A program made the translations under genes and the position numbers. 44,900 nt of DNA from Quadrisphaera sp. (GTDB lineage Bacteria; Actinomycetota; Actinomycetes; Actinomycetales; Quadrisphaeraceae), in the NCBI GenBank assembly GCA_029257185.1, contig JARICT010000082.1, positions 73,100 to 117,999 of the forward strand. Direction: 5' to 3'. Below, one piece after another: positions 1-8,231 of this stretch; position 1 is the stretch's first letter, and every line of letters begins with the position of its first letter. The notes beneath the pieces are model-generated. The model made no database searches. It had not been told where the DNA came from and was given only the letters and a program-made list of their open reading frames with translations.

Positions 1-604
1 GCCCTACGCCGTCGTCGGTGCAGTGGGTGCGCCCGAAGGTCGCGTCGGCCACCAGAGCCTCCACCGCGGGGCGACGGGCGGGCTCGGAATCATGGTGGAC
101 GCCGTTGGCGTACGGCAGGAGCCCCAGACCGTCCGTCACCGGGCGCAGGGTCGGCCCGAAGGAGTCCGTGGTGCCACCGGTGTGCCAGCAGATCGACCCG
201 GCGCTCACGCCTGCCAGCACCACGCCGGCGCGCCACAGCCGGGGGAAGACCTCGTCGAGGCCGTGGAGGCGCCACACGGCGAGCAGGTTCGCGACGGAGC
301 CCCCGCCGACCCACACCGCGTCGGCCGCTGCGAGGAACCCCTCGACGTCGGCGACGCTCGGCGTGGGGAAGAGGGAGAGGTGGCCCATGGAGATGCCGGC
401 GGCCTCGGCGGCGTCGGAGAGCTCGGCAGCGAACCAGCGTTGGTCCCCGCTCGCGGTGCCGAGGTGGACCACGCGCGGCGTGCGTGCGTGGACGCCCGAG
501 AGCTCGACCGCATGGTGCAGCAGAGGGCCGATGGCCATGCGGGTGCGGGTGCCGGGCAGGTAGCCGCCGGACGTCGCGAGGATGGTGGGGTGGTCAGCAG
601 GCAC
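1..604 (-). CDS. Peptidase S51 family protein (peptidase E-like), 3' end cut by window edge
   Basis: Only the first 201 codons are present; the gene runs off the left edge. The translation from the GTG at 604 carries the peptidase S51 nucleophile-elbow motif GVSAGS, with the probable catalytic Ser at residue 134, and an upstream VGGGSVANLL segment like the GGN-type loop of peptidase E and cyanophycinase relatives. S51 enzymes are class I glutamine-amidotransferase-fold serine peptidases, and peptidase E cleaves Asp-X dipeptides; the substrate here cannot be read from sequence. The start is supported by a TAGCCT -10 box exactly 6 bases upstream, as in many genes of this window, and there is no convincing Shine-Dalgarno. 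It lies 39 bp downstream of the FAD oxidoreductase on the same strand but probably has its own promoter. Confidence 0.8.
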   Translation of the reverse strand, partial: MPADHPTILATSGGYLPGTRTRMAIGPLLHHAVELSGVHARTPRVVHLGTASGDQRWFAAELSDAAEAAGISMGHLSLFPTPSVADVEGFLAAADAVWVGGGSVANLLAVWRLHGLDEVFPRLWRAGVVLAGVSAGSICWHTGGTTDSFGPTLRPVTDGLGLLPYANGVHHDSEPARRPAVEALVADATFGRTHCTDDGVG

Positions 605-610
605 CGCGAC

Positions 611-616
611 AGGCTA
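611..616 (-). promoter_or_regulatory. -10 box TAGCCT, leaderless start of the S51 peptidase
   Basis: TAGCCT reading on the minus strand, followed by exactly 6 bases and then the GTG at 604. This spacing puts the expected transcription start at or next to the first base of the start codon. Confidence 0.6.
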
Positions 617-643
617 GGGGCACGCCGCACCGCGAGCCTCGCC

Positions 644-1888
644 TCAGCGGACGACCCCCAGGTGCGTCAGGACCGCGTCGGCCGCACGGCGTCCCGAAGC
701 GATCGCGCCCTGCTGGCTCGCGGTGTCCCGGTGGTCCCCGGCGACGAGCACGCCGCCGCCCAGGTGGCTGGGGCGTCGGGCGTCCAGCGGTGGCGGCAGG
801 GCCGGGAGGGCGTGGGGGAGCGCGTGCGCGGTGAGCAGGTCCCACCTCGCGGTCGACGTGCCGTAGACCAGCGCCGCCTGCGCCCGGACCTCCCGCTCCG
901 CGACCGGCAGGTCCGAGGACCGGTCCCCGAGCACCGTCGCCGCGACGAGGTGGCGCCCTGGCGGCGCGTACGCGGGGGCGACGTTCGTCATGACCGCGGT
1001 GTTGACCAGCGGGCCGCGCCCCTCGCCGTCGACGTGCAGCAGCGGGGAGCCGCTCGGGGCACGGTCGCAGGCGAACCAGAACGTCGTCAGCGCGTTGCTC
1101 CGCGGGACCTCCAGGGAGGGGACGAGGCGTCGCGCGGCGACCGCCTCGGTCGCGACGACCACGGCGCCGGCTCCGCGCGCGACCTCCTCGAGGCTCGCGA
1201 CCGGCGCGTCGAGGCGCAGGGCTCCGTCGGGCAGGGCCGCGGCCATGGTCTCCGGGAGCACCCTCACACCGCGTGCCGGGACGCCGGGCGTGCCGCGGAC
1301 GAGGCTGCGCACCACCAGCCGCGCGAACGCGGCAGACGTGGACCCGGCGGACTCCCCGAGCACCCCGGAGAGGAAGGGGGTCACGACCGAGGAGCGCAGG
1401 CGCCCTGCCACGCCGGCGGCGTCCAGCGCGGCCGACAGGGTGGTGTCACCCCGTGGGTGGTCGCGCAGGCGGTGAGCCGGGAGGTAGCCGGCCGCCGCCG
1501 CCCACGCGGCGAAGGCCACCTTCTCGCGCAGCGAGCCGACGGGAGCGGTCAGCGATGACAGCGTCGCGGACGGCAGGCGACGGGGGTCGCCGAGCACGGC
1601 GCGCCCCCGGTGCGTCGCGACCACCACGCCGGCGCCGAAGGAGCGCATCTCCAGCGCCCGCAGGCCAGCACCGATCTCGTCGAGCACGCGGGCCAGCGCG
1701 GGATAGGCGGGGTTGACCAGCTGGAACCCGACGTCGCACGAGAACCCGTGCACCACGTCCGTGGTCACCCGGCCGCCCACGCGGTGTGACTTCTCCCGGA
1801 CGCTCACGTCGACCCCCGCGGCGTGCAGGCGCAGGGCGCAGGACAGCCCGGCGAGCCCGGCCCCGATGACGACCACGCCCCGGCTCAC
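644..1888 (-). CDS. FAD-dependent oxidoreductase (amine oxidase / phytoene desaturase-like)
   Basis: A 414-aa protein beginning with a Rossmann FAD-binding motif (VVVIGAGLAGLSCALRL), followed about 20 residues later by the VGGRV motif usual in the flavin amine oxidase/protoporphyrinogen oxidase/phytoene desaturase superfamily. The C-terminus has the matching second FAD-contact segment (GVLVAGDH...GAIASGRRAA). The substrate is not identifiable. The GTG at 1888 was chosen because it lies just before the dinucleotide fold and has a GGAG about 9 bases upstream; the open frame extends further upstream, but that part looks like non-coding sequence. It is transcribed away from the kinase-like gene, from a shared upstream region of about 210 bp. 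No signal peptide or membrane segment is evident, so it is probably cytoplasmic. Confidence 0.85.
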   Translation of the reverse strand: MSRGVVVIGAGLAGLSCALRLHAAGVDVSVREKSHRVGGRVTTDVVHGFSCDVGFQLVNPAYPALARVLDEIGAGLRALEMRSFGAGVVVATHRGRAVLGDPRRLPSATLSSLTAPVGSLREKVAFAAWAAAAGYLPAHRLRDHPRGDTTLSAALDAAGVAGRLRSSVVTPFLSGVLGESAGSTSAAFARLVVRSLVRGTPGVPARGVRVLPETMAAALPDGALRLDAPVASLEEVARGAGAVVVATEAVAARRLVPSLEVPRSNALTTFWFACDRAPSGSPLLHVDGEGRGPLVNTAVMTNVAPAYAPPGRHLVAATVLGDRSSDLPVAEREVRAQAALVYGTSTARWDLLTAHALPHALPALPPPLDARRPSHLGGGVLVAGDHRDTASQQGAIASGRRAADAVLTHLGVVR

Positions 1889-1943
1889 GGCCGTGAGCTC
1901 CGGTCTGTCCGCGTCCCTCGACGCACTGGGTCCACGGGCGGTG

Positions 1944-1949
1944 ACGCTA
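1944..1949 (-). promoter_or_regulatory. -10 box TAGCGT for the FAD oxidoreductase
   Basis: TAGCGT on the minus strand about 55 bases upstream of the GTG at 1888, which would give a leader of roughly 45-50 bases. No clear -35 element is visible. Inferred from the TANNNT consensus common to this window. Confidence 0.4.
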
Positions 1950-2015
1950 CCGGCGCCGCGTTGCTGCGGTCGGGCGGCCTGTGGACGACGAAGCGGCGAT
2001 CCACCCTCGAGCCCC

Positions 2016-2021
2016 CATGCT
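2016..2021 (+). promoter_or_regulatory. Possible weak -10 (CATGCT) for the kinase-like gene
   Basis: CATGCT followed by exactly 6 bases and a GTG at 2028 that is in frame with the kinase. If real, the protein begins 24 residues upstream of the chosen ATG at 2100 with a Pro/Gly-rich tail. The first base differs from the TANNNT consensus. Confidence 0.25.
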
Positions 2022-2099
2022 GGCGCCGTGGAACCGCTCCCCGGCACCGGCCCCAGCCCTGCTCGGCCGGGTCACGTCGGCGACCAGGGGGCCGCGCCG

Positions 2100-3713
2100 A
2101 TGCTGCCCGGCTACCGCGTGCACCGCCTCCTGGGCGTGGGAGCGAGCTCGGCCGTGTGGTCCGCCACCGGACCCGACGGAGGCGACGTCGCGCTGAAGGT
2201 CGTCCCGTTGCCCGAGCCGAGCCCGGGCGACGGACCGTGGGAGCTGGCCCGGCGCGCGGCGTCGGCGACCGCACTGCAGCGTGAGATCACCGCCCTCACC
2301 CGGGTGGCGCACCCCCGGGTGGTCGCGCTCCGCGCCGTGGTGCCGCAGGACGGGGCCGTCGTCCTCGTGCTGGACCGCGCGGCAGGCGGGAGCCTCGGCG
2401 CGCTCGTCCGCGCCCGCGGCTCGTTGGACGTCGGCGAGGTGATCGAGCTCGTCGCGGGCCTCGCAGGGGTGCTGTCCGAGCTGCACGATCGCGGGCTGGT
2501 CCACGGGGACGTGTCCCCGGGCAACGTGCTCTTCGACGCCGACGGGCAGGCCGTGCTGGCCGACCTGGGGCTCGCGTCGCTCGTGGGCGCGATGGCGCAG
2601 GGACCGGCCGCGGCGGACCCCGGCGCGCTGGTGAGCCGGTCCGACGGCCAGGTGTGGCAGGACGAGGCCGGAGGCACCCCGGGGTTCGCGGACCCCGCCG
2701 CGACGACGGACCGTCCCCTGCCCTCCGCCGACGTCCACGGCCTGGCCGCGGTGGCGTGGTTCGCCCTCACGTCGGCGGTGCCCGGTCCGGCGGCGCACCG
2801 GGTGCCGCTGCCGCTGCTCGTGCCGGAGGTGCCGGGCCCCCTCGTGCAGGTGCTCGACGCGGCACTCTCGCCCGTGCCGGCGCACCGCCCCTCGGCAGCA
2901 CGCCTCGCGGAGGTGGTCGCTGGCAGCGGACCCTCCCTCGCCGTCCACCTGGTGCCGAGCGAGCCGGACGCACCGCCCGCCGAGCTCCTCACCCACCGGT
3001 TGCGCGCAGCAGCCGCCGCGGCGCAGGAGGAGGAAGCAGCGGCGCGCGGCTCTCGGTGGCGCCGCGGCCGGTGGGGTCTGGCCGCCGTGGCCGGGGTCGC
3101 GGCGGTGTTCGTCGGTGCGTGGGTCGTCTCCGGGTGGATCCTGGGACCGAGCGGCCCGCTGAGCGCCGCGGGCGGCGGGCGCCCCGACGGCCAGCCGTCT
3201 GCGTCGTCCCCGGCGCCTGGAGCGTCTGAGGCGTCCGAGGGGTCGGGTCCAGCGCGCGAGCCGGCTCCCGCGCCGAGCCCGACGGCGGATCCGGAGCCGG
3301 GACCGACGGCGGTCGACGCGATGACCGACCCTGCGCTCGCCGACCCCGAGGCGGTCGTGGTCACGCTGGCGCGGGCGAGGGCGCGGGCGCTCGAGGCCGG
3401 TGACCTCGCGATGCTGGACGCCGTCGACGCCAGTGGCTCCGCGGCCCACCGGGGCGACTCGGCGGCGATCACCGCCCTGGCGAGCGCCGGCGCGAGGGTG
3501 GACGACCTCACCTTCGACGTCGTCGCCGCCCGCGTGGTCGGGCTCGACGAGGCCGCGGGCACCGCGCGGGTGGAGGCCGAGGTGATCACGGGTGCGCACG
3601 AGCAGCGCCTGCCGGACGGGACGGTGACGGACGTACCGGTCTCCGAACCGGTGACGTCCGTGCTCGTCCTCGAGCTGACCGACGACGGGTGGCGGGTCGA
3701 CGACACCGCCTGA
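2100..3713 (+). CDS. Membrane-anchored serine/threonine protein kinase-like protein
   Basis: A 537-aa protein. Residues 5-270 form a protein kinase domain with a glycine-rich loop (LGVGASSAVW), the ATP-binding lysine K33 in VALK, a helix-C glutamate in QREI, a catalytic loop HGDVSPGN (D137, N142) and a DLG metal-binding triad (D155). A single transmembrane helix lies near residues 325-347. It is followed by a Pro/Ser/Glu-rich linker and an extracytoplasmic domain of about 130 residues that resembles an NTF2-like fold by pattern only. Oddities: HRD is HGD, DFG is DLG, and the usual APE glutamate at the end of the activation segment is missing (GTPGFADPA). It may be a weak or non-canonical kinase. 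The ATG at 2100 has AGGGGG 8 bases upstream and starts right at the domain; a GTG at 2028 is an alternative. Confidence 0.85.
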   Translation: MLPGYRVHRLLGVGASSAVWSATGPDGGDVALKVVPLPEPSPGDGPWELARRAASATALQREITALTRVAHPRVVALRAVVPQDGAVVLVLDRAAGGSLGALVRARGSLDVGEVIELVAGLAGVLSELHDRGLVHGDVSPGNVLFDADGQAVLADLGLASLVGAMAQGPAAADPGALVSRSDGQVWQDEAGGTPGFADPAATTDRPLPSADVHGLAAVAWFALTSAVPGPAAHRVPLPLLVPEVPGPLVQVLDAALSPVPAHRPSAARLAEVVAGSGPSLAVHLVPSEPDAPPAELLTHRLRAAAAAAQEEEAAARGSRWRRGRWGLAAVAGVAAVFVGAWVVSGWILGPSGPLSAAGGGRPDGQPSASSPAPGASEASEGSGPAREPAPAPSPTADPEPGPTAVDAMTDPALADPEAVVVTLARARARALEAGDLAMLDAVDASGSAAHRGDSAAITALASAGARVDDLTFDVVAARVVGLDEAAGTARVEAEVITGAHEQRLPDGTVTDVPVSEPVTSVLVLELTDDGWRVDDTA

Positions 3714-3730
3714 GGGTCGGTGAAGGACGC

Positions 3731-4639
3731 TCAGCGCGAGGAGCGCACCTGATCCGCGAGCCAGTGCGCGGCCGTCTCCACGTCGCCGTGGGCGAAGGAG
3801 AAGCCGCCGGAGACCAGCGTGCTCGGGTTGATCCGGCGGCTCGCCAGCACCTCCTCGGCGAACTCCCCGAGAGCAGCGCGCAGGGCGAACGCCGGCGCCG
3901 GGAGGAGGGCTTTGCGGCCCAGCGCCGCCGCGACCGCGCGCACGAGGTCCCCGTTGCGCGCCGGTTCGGGCGAGACGAGGTTCACGGGACCGTCGACGTG
4001 GTCGGCGGTGAGCAGCCACTCGATGGCGGCGACCTCGTCCTCGAGGGTGATCCACGACCACCAAGCGCTGCCGTTGCCGAGCGGACCGCCCAGGTTCAGA
4101 CGGATGAGGGGCAGCAGCGGCCCGAAGGCGCCCCCGCCCGTGGTCATGACGAGCCCGGTCCTGGCGCTGGTCACGCGGATGCCGGCATCACGCGCGGGTT
4201 GCGCCGCCGCCTCCCACGCGACGCAGACCCCGGCGAGGAACTCGTCGCCGGGCGCGGAGGCCTCGTCGACGATCTCGTCGCCCCGCTCGCCGTAGTACCC
4301 CGACGCGCTGGCCTGCACGAGCACCGACGGGGGGCGCGGCATCGCGGCGAGCGCTGTGGCCAGCGTCGACGTCGACTCGGTGCGCGAGGTGAGGATGAGG
4401 TCCCGGTAGTCCGCGTCCCAGCGCTTGTCCCCCACCCCGACACCGGACAGGTTGACGGCCGCGTCGACGTCGCCGAGCGCGTCCACGTCCAGGTGCCCGG
4501 CCTGGGGGTCCCACCGCACCTCCGAGGCATGGGTGGGGGGCCGGCGGACCAGCTGCACCACCTCGTGCCCGGAGGCTGACAGGCGCGTGCGCAACGCCGT
4601 CCCGATGAGGCCGGATGCTCCGCTGACCACGACTCGCAT
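3731..4639 (-). CDS. TIGR01777-family NAD(P)-dependent epimerase
   Basis: A 302-aa SDR-type protein. It opens with the nucleotide-binding motif VVSGASGLIGTAL and has AVNLSGVGVGDKRW, the motif typical of the TIGR01777 (YfcH-like) family, then the active-site YYGERGDEIVDE segment, and a C-terminal DUF1731-like region (GRKALLPAPAFALRAALGE). The biochemical role of the family is not established. The ATG at 4639 was chosen because the Rossmann motif starts at residue 3 and GGGAG lies just upstream. The stop is 17 bp from the stop of the kinase-like gene, in convergent arrangement. The gene sits downstream of sucB on the same strand, an association common in actinobacteria, but a strong palindromic terminator separates the two. 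Confidence 0.9.
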   Translation of the reverse strand: MRVVVSGASGLIGTALRTRLSASGHEVVQLVRRPPTHASEVRWDPQAGHLDVDALGDVDAAVNLSGVGVGDKRWDADYRDLILTSRTESTSTLATALAAMPRPPSVLVQASASGYYGERGDEIVDEASAPGDEFLAGVCVAWEAAAQPARDAGIRVTSARTGLVMTTGGGAFGPLLPLIRLNLGGPLGNGSAWWSWITLEDEVAAIEWLLTADHVDGPVNLVSPEPARNGDLVRAVAAALGRKALLPAPAFALRAALGEFAEEVLASRRINPSTLVSGGFSFAHGDVETAAHWLADQVRSSR

Positions 4640-4710
4640 GACGCTCCCTGCCCCGGTCCGCGGACCCGGGTCTCTGCTCGTTCGGATGGGCTGGGGTGCC
4701 CCGGGGGGAG

Positions 4711-4744
4711 CCGGTGGGGCGGGCCGGCCGGCCCGCCCCACCGG
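4711..4744 (-). terminator. Perfect 34-bp palindrome after sucB, probable terminator
   Basis: The two 17-base halves are exact reverse complements. It lies 5 bases past the sucB stop codon and upstream of the epimerase, so it most likely ends the sucB transcript. There is no T tract, as is usual for high-GC actinobacteria. Confidence 0.7.
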
Positions 4745-4749
4745 TGCGC

Positions 4750-6615
4750 TCAGAGCCCGAGATCGCTCTCGAAGGCCCCTTCCTCGAGCCGCGCCTTCAT
4801 GGTCGAGAGGAATCGCGCAGCGTCGGCCCCGTCGACGATCCGGTGGTCGTAGGACAGCGCGAGGTAGATCATCGAGCGCACGGCGATCGAGTCGCCGCCG
4901 TCGGCGTTCTTGACCACGGTGGGCCGCTTGACCACGGTCCCGGTCCCCAGGATGGCGACCTGGGGCTGGTTGATGATCGGCGTGTCGAACAGCGCCCCGC
5001 GGCTGCCCGTGTTGGTCAGCGTGAACGTGCCGCCGCCGAGCTCGTCGGGCGTGACCTTGTTGTCCCGCGTGCGGGCCGCGAGGTCGGCGATCTTGCGCGC
5101 GATCCCGGCGATGTTGAGGTCGCCGGCCTCCTTGATGACGGGAACGAGGAGCCCGCGCTCGGTGTCGACCGCGATCCCCAGGTTCTCCTGCGGGTGGTAG
5201 ACGATCGAGTCGCCGTCGATCGAGGCGTTCACCTGCGGGAAGGCCTTGAGAGCCTCGATGGACGCCAGGGCGAAGAACGGCAGGAACGACAGGGAGACGC
5301 CCTCGCGGGCCGTGAAGTCCGCCTTGGCGCGCGCCCGCAGGGTGGCGACGCGCGTGACGTCGACCTCGACGACGGTCGTCAGCTGAGCGCTGGTCTGGAG
5401 CGACTCGACCATCCGCTGGGCGATGACCTTGCGCAGCCGGCTCATCTTCTCCGTGGTGCCCCGCTTCGCGGCGACCGCCGGCGCTGCCGGCTTTGCGGGG
5501 CTGGCCGACGGTGCCGAGGCCGGCGCCTGTCCCGACGGCGCAGGAGCAGGCTCCTGCTCCTGCTGCGGGGCCTTGGCCGCCTCCGCCGCGTCGAGCACGT
5601 CCTGCTTGCGGATGCGCCCCCCCACGCCGGTGCCGCTGAGCGAGGACAGATCCACGTCGTTCTCCGCGGCGAGCTTGCGCACCAGCGGCGTGACGTAGGC
5701 GGAGACCGTGCCGCTCGCCGGTGCGCCGGAGCCACCGCCCCTGCTGGGCTGCTCGCCGGTCGGGGGCTTCACGGTGCCGTCGACCTGCGAGGCGGGGCTG
5801 TTGTAGTCCTCGCTCGCCTGCTCCGGCTCCGGCGCGCTGGCCGGGGCCTCCGGAGCGCTCTGGCGCTGCGGCTCCTGCGGAGCGACCTCCGGCTCGGCGG
5901 CGCCCTGCGGGGCCTCGGGTGCGGACGAGGCCTGAGGCTTCTCCTCCGGTGCGGAGGACCCGGACGAGGACCCCGGCGCCTCACCGCCGATGCGGGCGAG
6001 CTCGGCGCCGATCTCGACGGTCTCGTCCTCCTGGACGAGGATCTCCGTCAGCGTGCCCGCCGACGGGGACGGGATCTCGGTGTCGACCTTGTCGGTCGAG
6101 ACCTCGAGGAGCGCCTCGTCGGTCTCGACCTCCTCGCCGACCTCCTTGAGCCACCGCGTGACGGTGCCCTCGGTCACCGACTCTCCGAGCGCGGGCATGG
6201 TGACCGTGACGCCGCCACCACCACCACCGCCACCGCCACCGCCGCCGCCGGAGGACTTTCCGCTGGAGGGCTGCTCAGGGGCAGCGGGCTCGGGCTCGGG
6301 CTCCGGCTCCGGCTCGGCGGGCGTCTCCTGCGGAGCCGACTCCTGGGTGGACGAGCCGCCGCCGGCCGGGGCGTCGTCGGCCCCGCCGATGCGGGCGAGG
6401 TCGGCGCCAATCTCGACGGTCTCGTCCTCCTGGACGAGGATCTCGGTGAGCGTCCCGGCGATCGGGGAGGGGATCTCGGTGTCGACCTTGTCGGTCGAGA
6501 CCTCGAGCAGCGGCTCGTCGACCGCCACCTCCTCGCCGATCTCCTTGAGCCACCGCGTGACGGTGCCCTCGGTCACCGACTCGCCGAGCGCCGGCATCTT
6601 GACGGACTCCGCCAT
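4750..6615 (-). CDS. sucB: 2-oxoglutarate dehydrogenase E2 (dihydrolipoyllysine succinyltransferase), two lipoyl domains
   Basis: A 621-aa E2 subunit that transfers the succinyl group to CoA in the 2-oxoglutarate (or shared pyruvate/2-oxoglutarate) dehydrogenase complex. Two nearly identical lipoyl domains carry the lipoyl-lysine motif STDKVD at about K43 and K176, joined by acidic and Pro/Glu linkers including a run of 13 glycines. A peripheral subunit-binding domain follows near residues 305-347 ([15 protein letters not shown]), then the catalytic domain ending in the YDHRIVDG active-site motif near residue 590. The start at 6615 has AAGGAG 7 bases upstream; an ATG 18 bases earlier is less likely. 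lpdA lies just upstream, 78 bp away, and supplies the E3 partner. A strong hairpin follows the stop. Confidence 0.93.
   Translation of the reverse strand: MAESVKMPALGESVTEGTVTRWLKEIGEEVAVDEPLLEVSTDKVDTEIPSPIAGTLTEILVQEDETVEIGADLARIGGADDAPAGGGSSTQESAPQETPAEPEPEPEPEPAAPEQPSSGKSSGGGGGGGGGGGGGVTVTMPALGESVTEGTVTRWLKEVGEEVETDEALLEVSTDKVDTEIPSPSAGTLTEILVQEDETVEIGAELARIGGEAPGSSSGSSAPEEKPQASSAPEAPQGAAEPEVAPQEPQRQSAPEAPASAPEPEQASEDYNSPASQVDGTVKPPTGEQPSRGGGSGAPASGTVSAYVTPLVRKLAAENDVDLSSLSGTGVGGRIRKQDVLDAAEAAKAPQQEQEPAPAPSGQAPASAPSASPAKPAAPAVAAKRGTTEKMSRLRKVIAQRMVESLQTSAQLTTVVEVDVTRVATLRARAKADFTAREGVSLSFLPFFALASIEALKAFPQVNASIDGDSIVYHPQENLGIAVDTERGLLVPVIKEAGDLNIAGIARKIADLAARTRDNKVTPDELGGGTFTLTNTGSRGALFDTPIINQPQVAILGTGTVVKRPTVVKNADGGDSIAVRSMIYLALSYDHRIVDGADAARFLSTMKARLEEGAFESDLGL
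5986..6198 (-). repeat. Lipoyl-domain direct repeat, copy 2 (in sucB)
   Basis: 213 bp encoding the second lipoyl domain. It is nearly identical to 6385-6597, so it reflects an internal duplication or gene conversion within sucB. Confidence 0.8.
6385..6597 (-). repeat. Lipoyl-domain direct repeat, copy 1 (in sucB)
   Basis: 213 bp encoding the first lipoyl domain, same length as and nearly identical to 5986-6198, offset by 399 bp (133 codons). Confidence 0.8.
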
Positions 6616-6693
6616 CGTGGTCTCCTTCGTCATCGCTTCTGCGGGATGTACAGCCGTGCTGTCGGGGTGGGCCGCGGGGCCCGGGGGTACGGC

Positions 6694-8097
6694 TCAGCCG
6701 TGCGAGTGCAGCGGCTTTCCCGCCAGGGCGAGGTGCGCCTCGCCCATCGCCTCGTTCTGCGTGGGGTGGGCGTGGACGAGCTGGGCGACCTCCTCGGGGA
6801 AGGCCTCCCAGTTGACGATGAGCTGGGCCTCCCCGATCTGCTCGCCCATGCGCGAGCCGACGGCGTGGATGCCGACCAGGGGACCGTCCACCCGGCGCAC
6901 CAGCTTGATGAAGCCGGCCGTCCCGAGGATCTGGCTCTTGCCGTTGCCCGCGAGGTTGTACTCGTAGGTGGCGACGGCGTCGTCGCCCCACTGCTCCTTC
7001 GCCTGCTTCTCCGTGAGGCCGACGGAGGAGACCTCCGGCTCGGAGTACGTCACGCGCGGGACGGCAGAGTCCACGACGGGGACGGGCCCGAGGCCGGCGA
7101 GCTCCTCGGCCACGAAGATGCCCTGGGCGAAGCCGCGGTGGGCCAGCTGGAGGCCGGGGACGATGTCGCCCACGGCGTACACCCCCTCGACCGAGGTGCG
7201 CAGCCGCTCGTCGGTGACGACGAAGCCGCGCTCCATCGTCACGCCGGCCTCCTCGAAGCCCATCCCGGAGGTGACGGGTCCGCGACCCACGGCGACCAGC
7301 AGGTAGTCGGCGTCGAACGTCTTGCCGTCCTCGAGGGTGACGTGCACGCCGTTCTCGTCCTGGCTGACCTCCTTGAAGCGCACGCCGAGGGAGAAGTTGA
7401 TGCCGCGCTTGCGGTAGGCGCGCTCGAAGGCCTTGCTGCACGCCTCGTCCTCGGCGGGCACGAGGTGGGGGAGGGCCTCGACGATCGTCACGTCGGTGCC
7501 GAAGGACTTCCAGACGGAGGCGAACTCGACGCCGATCACGCCGCCACCGAGGATGACGACCTTGTCCGGCACGTGGTCCAGCGACAGCGCGGTGTCGGAG
7601 GTCAGCACCCGTCCACCGAGCTCCAGACCGGGCAGCGTGCGGGACGTGGAGCCGGTGGCCAGGATCACGGTGGCGGCGGTGAGGCGCCGGCCCGCCACCT
7701 CCACGACGTGGGGCTCCACGAGGCGACCCTCACCCTCGACGAGGGTGACCTTGTTCGCCTTCGCGAGTCCCTGAAGCCCCTTGTACAGCCGGCCGACGAC
7801 GCCGTCGCGGTACTTGTTCACCGCGGGCACGTCGACGGAGTCCAGGGTGGCCTTGACGCCGAACTGCTCGCTGTGGCGCGCGGAGTCCGCGACCTCGGCC
7901 GCGTGGAGCAGGGCCTTGGTGGGGATGCAGCCGCGGTGCAGGCACGTGCCGCCCAGCTTGTCCTTCTCCACGAGGGCGACGCTCATCCCCAGCTGCGCCG
8001 CGCGGAACGCGGCGGCGTAGCCACCGCTGCCCCCACCGAGGATCACGAGGTCGAACTGGTCGTCGCCCGCCCCCTTGCCGTCTGCCTGCTCGGCCAT
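6694..8097 (-). CDS. lpdA: Dihydrolipoyl dehydrogenase (E3)
   Basis: A 467-aa flavoprotein that reoxidises dihydrolipoyl groups of the 2-oxo acid dehydrogenase complexes with NAD+. It has the FAD motif VILGGGSGGY, the redox-active disulfide GGTCLHRGC (C52 and C57), an NAD-binding motif VVILGGGVIGVE, a second FAD motif VYAVGDIVPG, and the C-terminal interface motif with the catalytic His-Glu pair (HAHPTQNEAM). The length is normal for the family. The ATG at 8097 follows a strong GAGGAGG, which decides the start over the longer open frame. sucB lies 78 bp downstream and is probably in the same operon; the small conserved gene at 8232 is transcribed divergently. Confidence 0.95.
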   Translation of the reverse strand: MAEQADGKGAGDDQFDLVILGGGSGGYAAAFRAAQLGMSVALVEKDKLGGTCLHRGCIPTKALLHAAEVADSARHSEQFGVKATLDSVDVPAVNKYRDGVVGRLYKGLQGLAKANKVTLVEGEGRLVEPHVVEVAGRRLTAATVILATGSTSRTLPGLELGGRVLTSDTALSLDHVPDKVVILGGGVIGVEFASVWKSFGTDVTIVEALPHLVPAEDEACSKAFERAYRKRGINFSLGVRFKEVSQDENGVHVTLEDGKTFDADYLLVAVGRGPVTSGMGFEEAGVTMERGFVVTDERLRTSVEGVYAVGDIVPGLQLAHRGFAQGIFVAEELAGLGPVPVVDSAVPRVTYSEPEVSSVGLTEKQAKEQWGDDAVATYEYNLAGNGKSQILGTAGFIKLVRRVDGPLVGIHAVGSRMGEQIGEAQLIVNWEAFPEEVAQLVHAHPTQNEAMGEAHLALAGKPLHSHG

Positions 8098-8219
8098 GGA
8101 CTCCTCCTCGAATCTCGTCGCCGCAGTGGTGCGGCGCTGCGACGGCCAGCCGTCGCGTGCGCACATCTTGGCAGAGTGCGGCGTCCTCGCTGTGGAGTGG
8201 TCCTCACCTGCGCACGGGC

Positions 8220-8225
8220 TACCGT
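8220..8225 (+). promoter_or_regulatory. -10 box TACCGT, leaderless start
   Basis: TACCGT followed by exactly 6 bases and the GTG at 8232. No Shine-Dalgarno spacing fits, which favours a leaderless transcript. Confidence 0.6.
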
Positions 8226-8231
8226 GGGGGG

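Noticed and set aside
23-1558. A 511-codon open frame on the plus strand at the left end
   Set aside because: It is antisense to the S51 peptidase and FAD oxidoreductase, both of which have clear family motifs.
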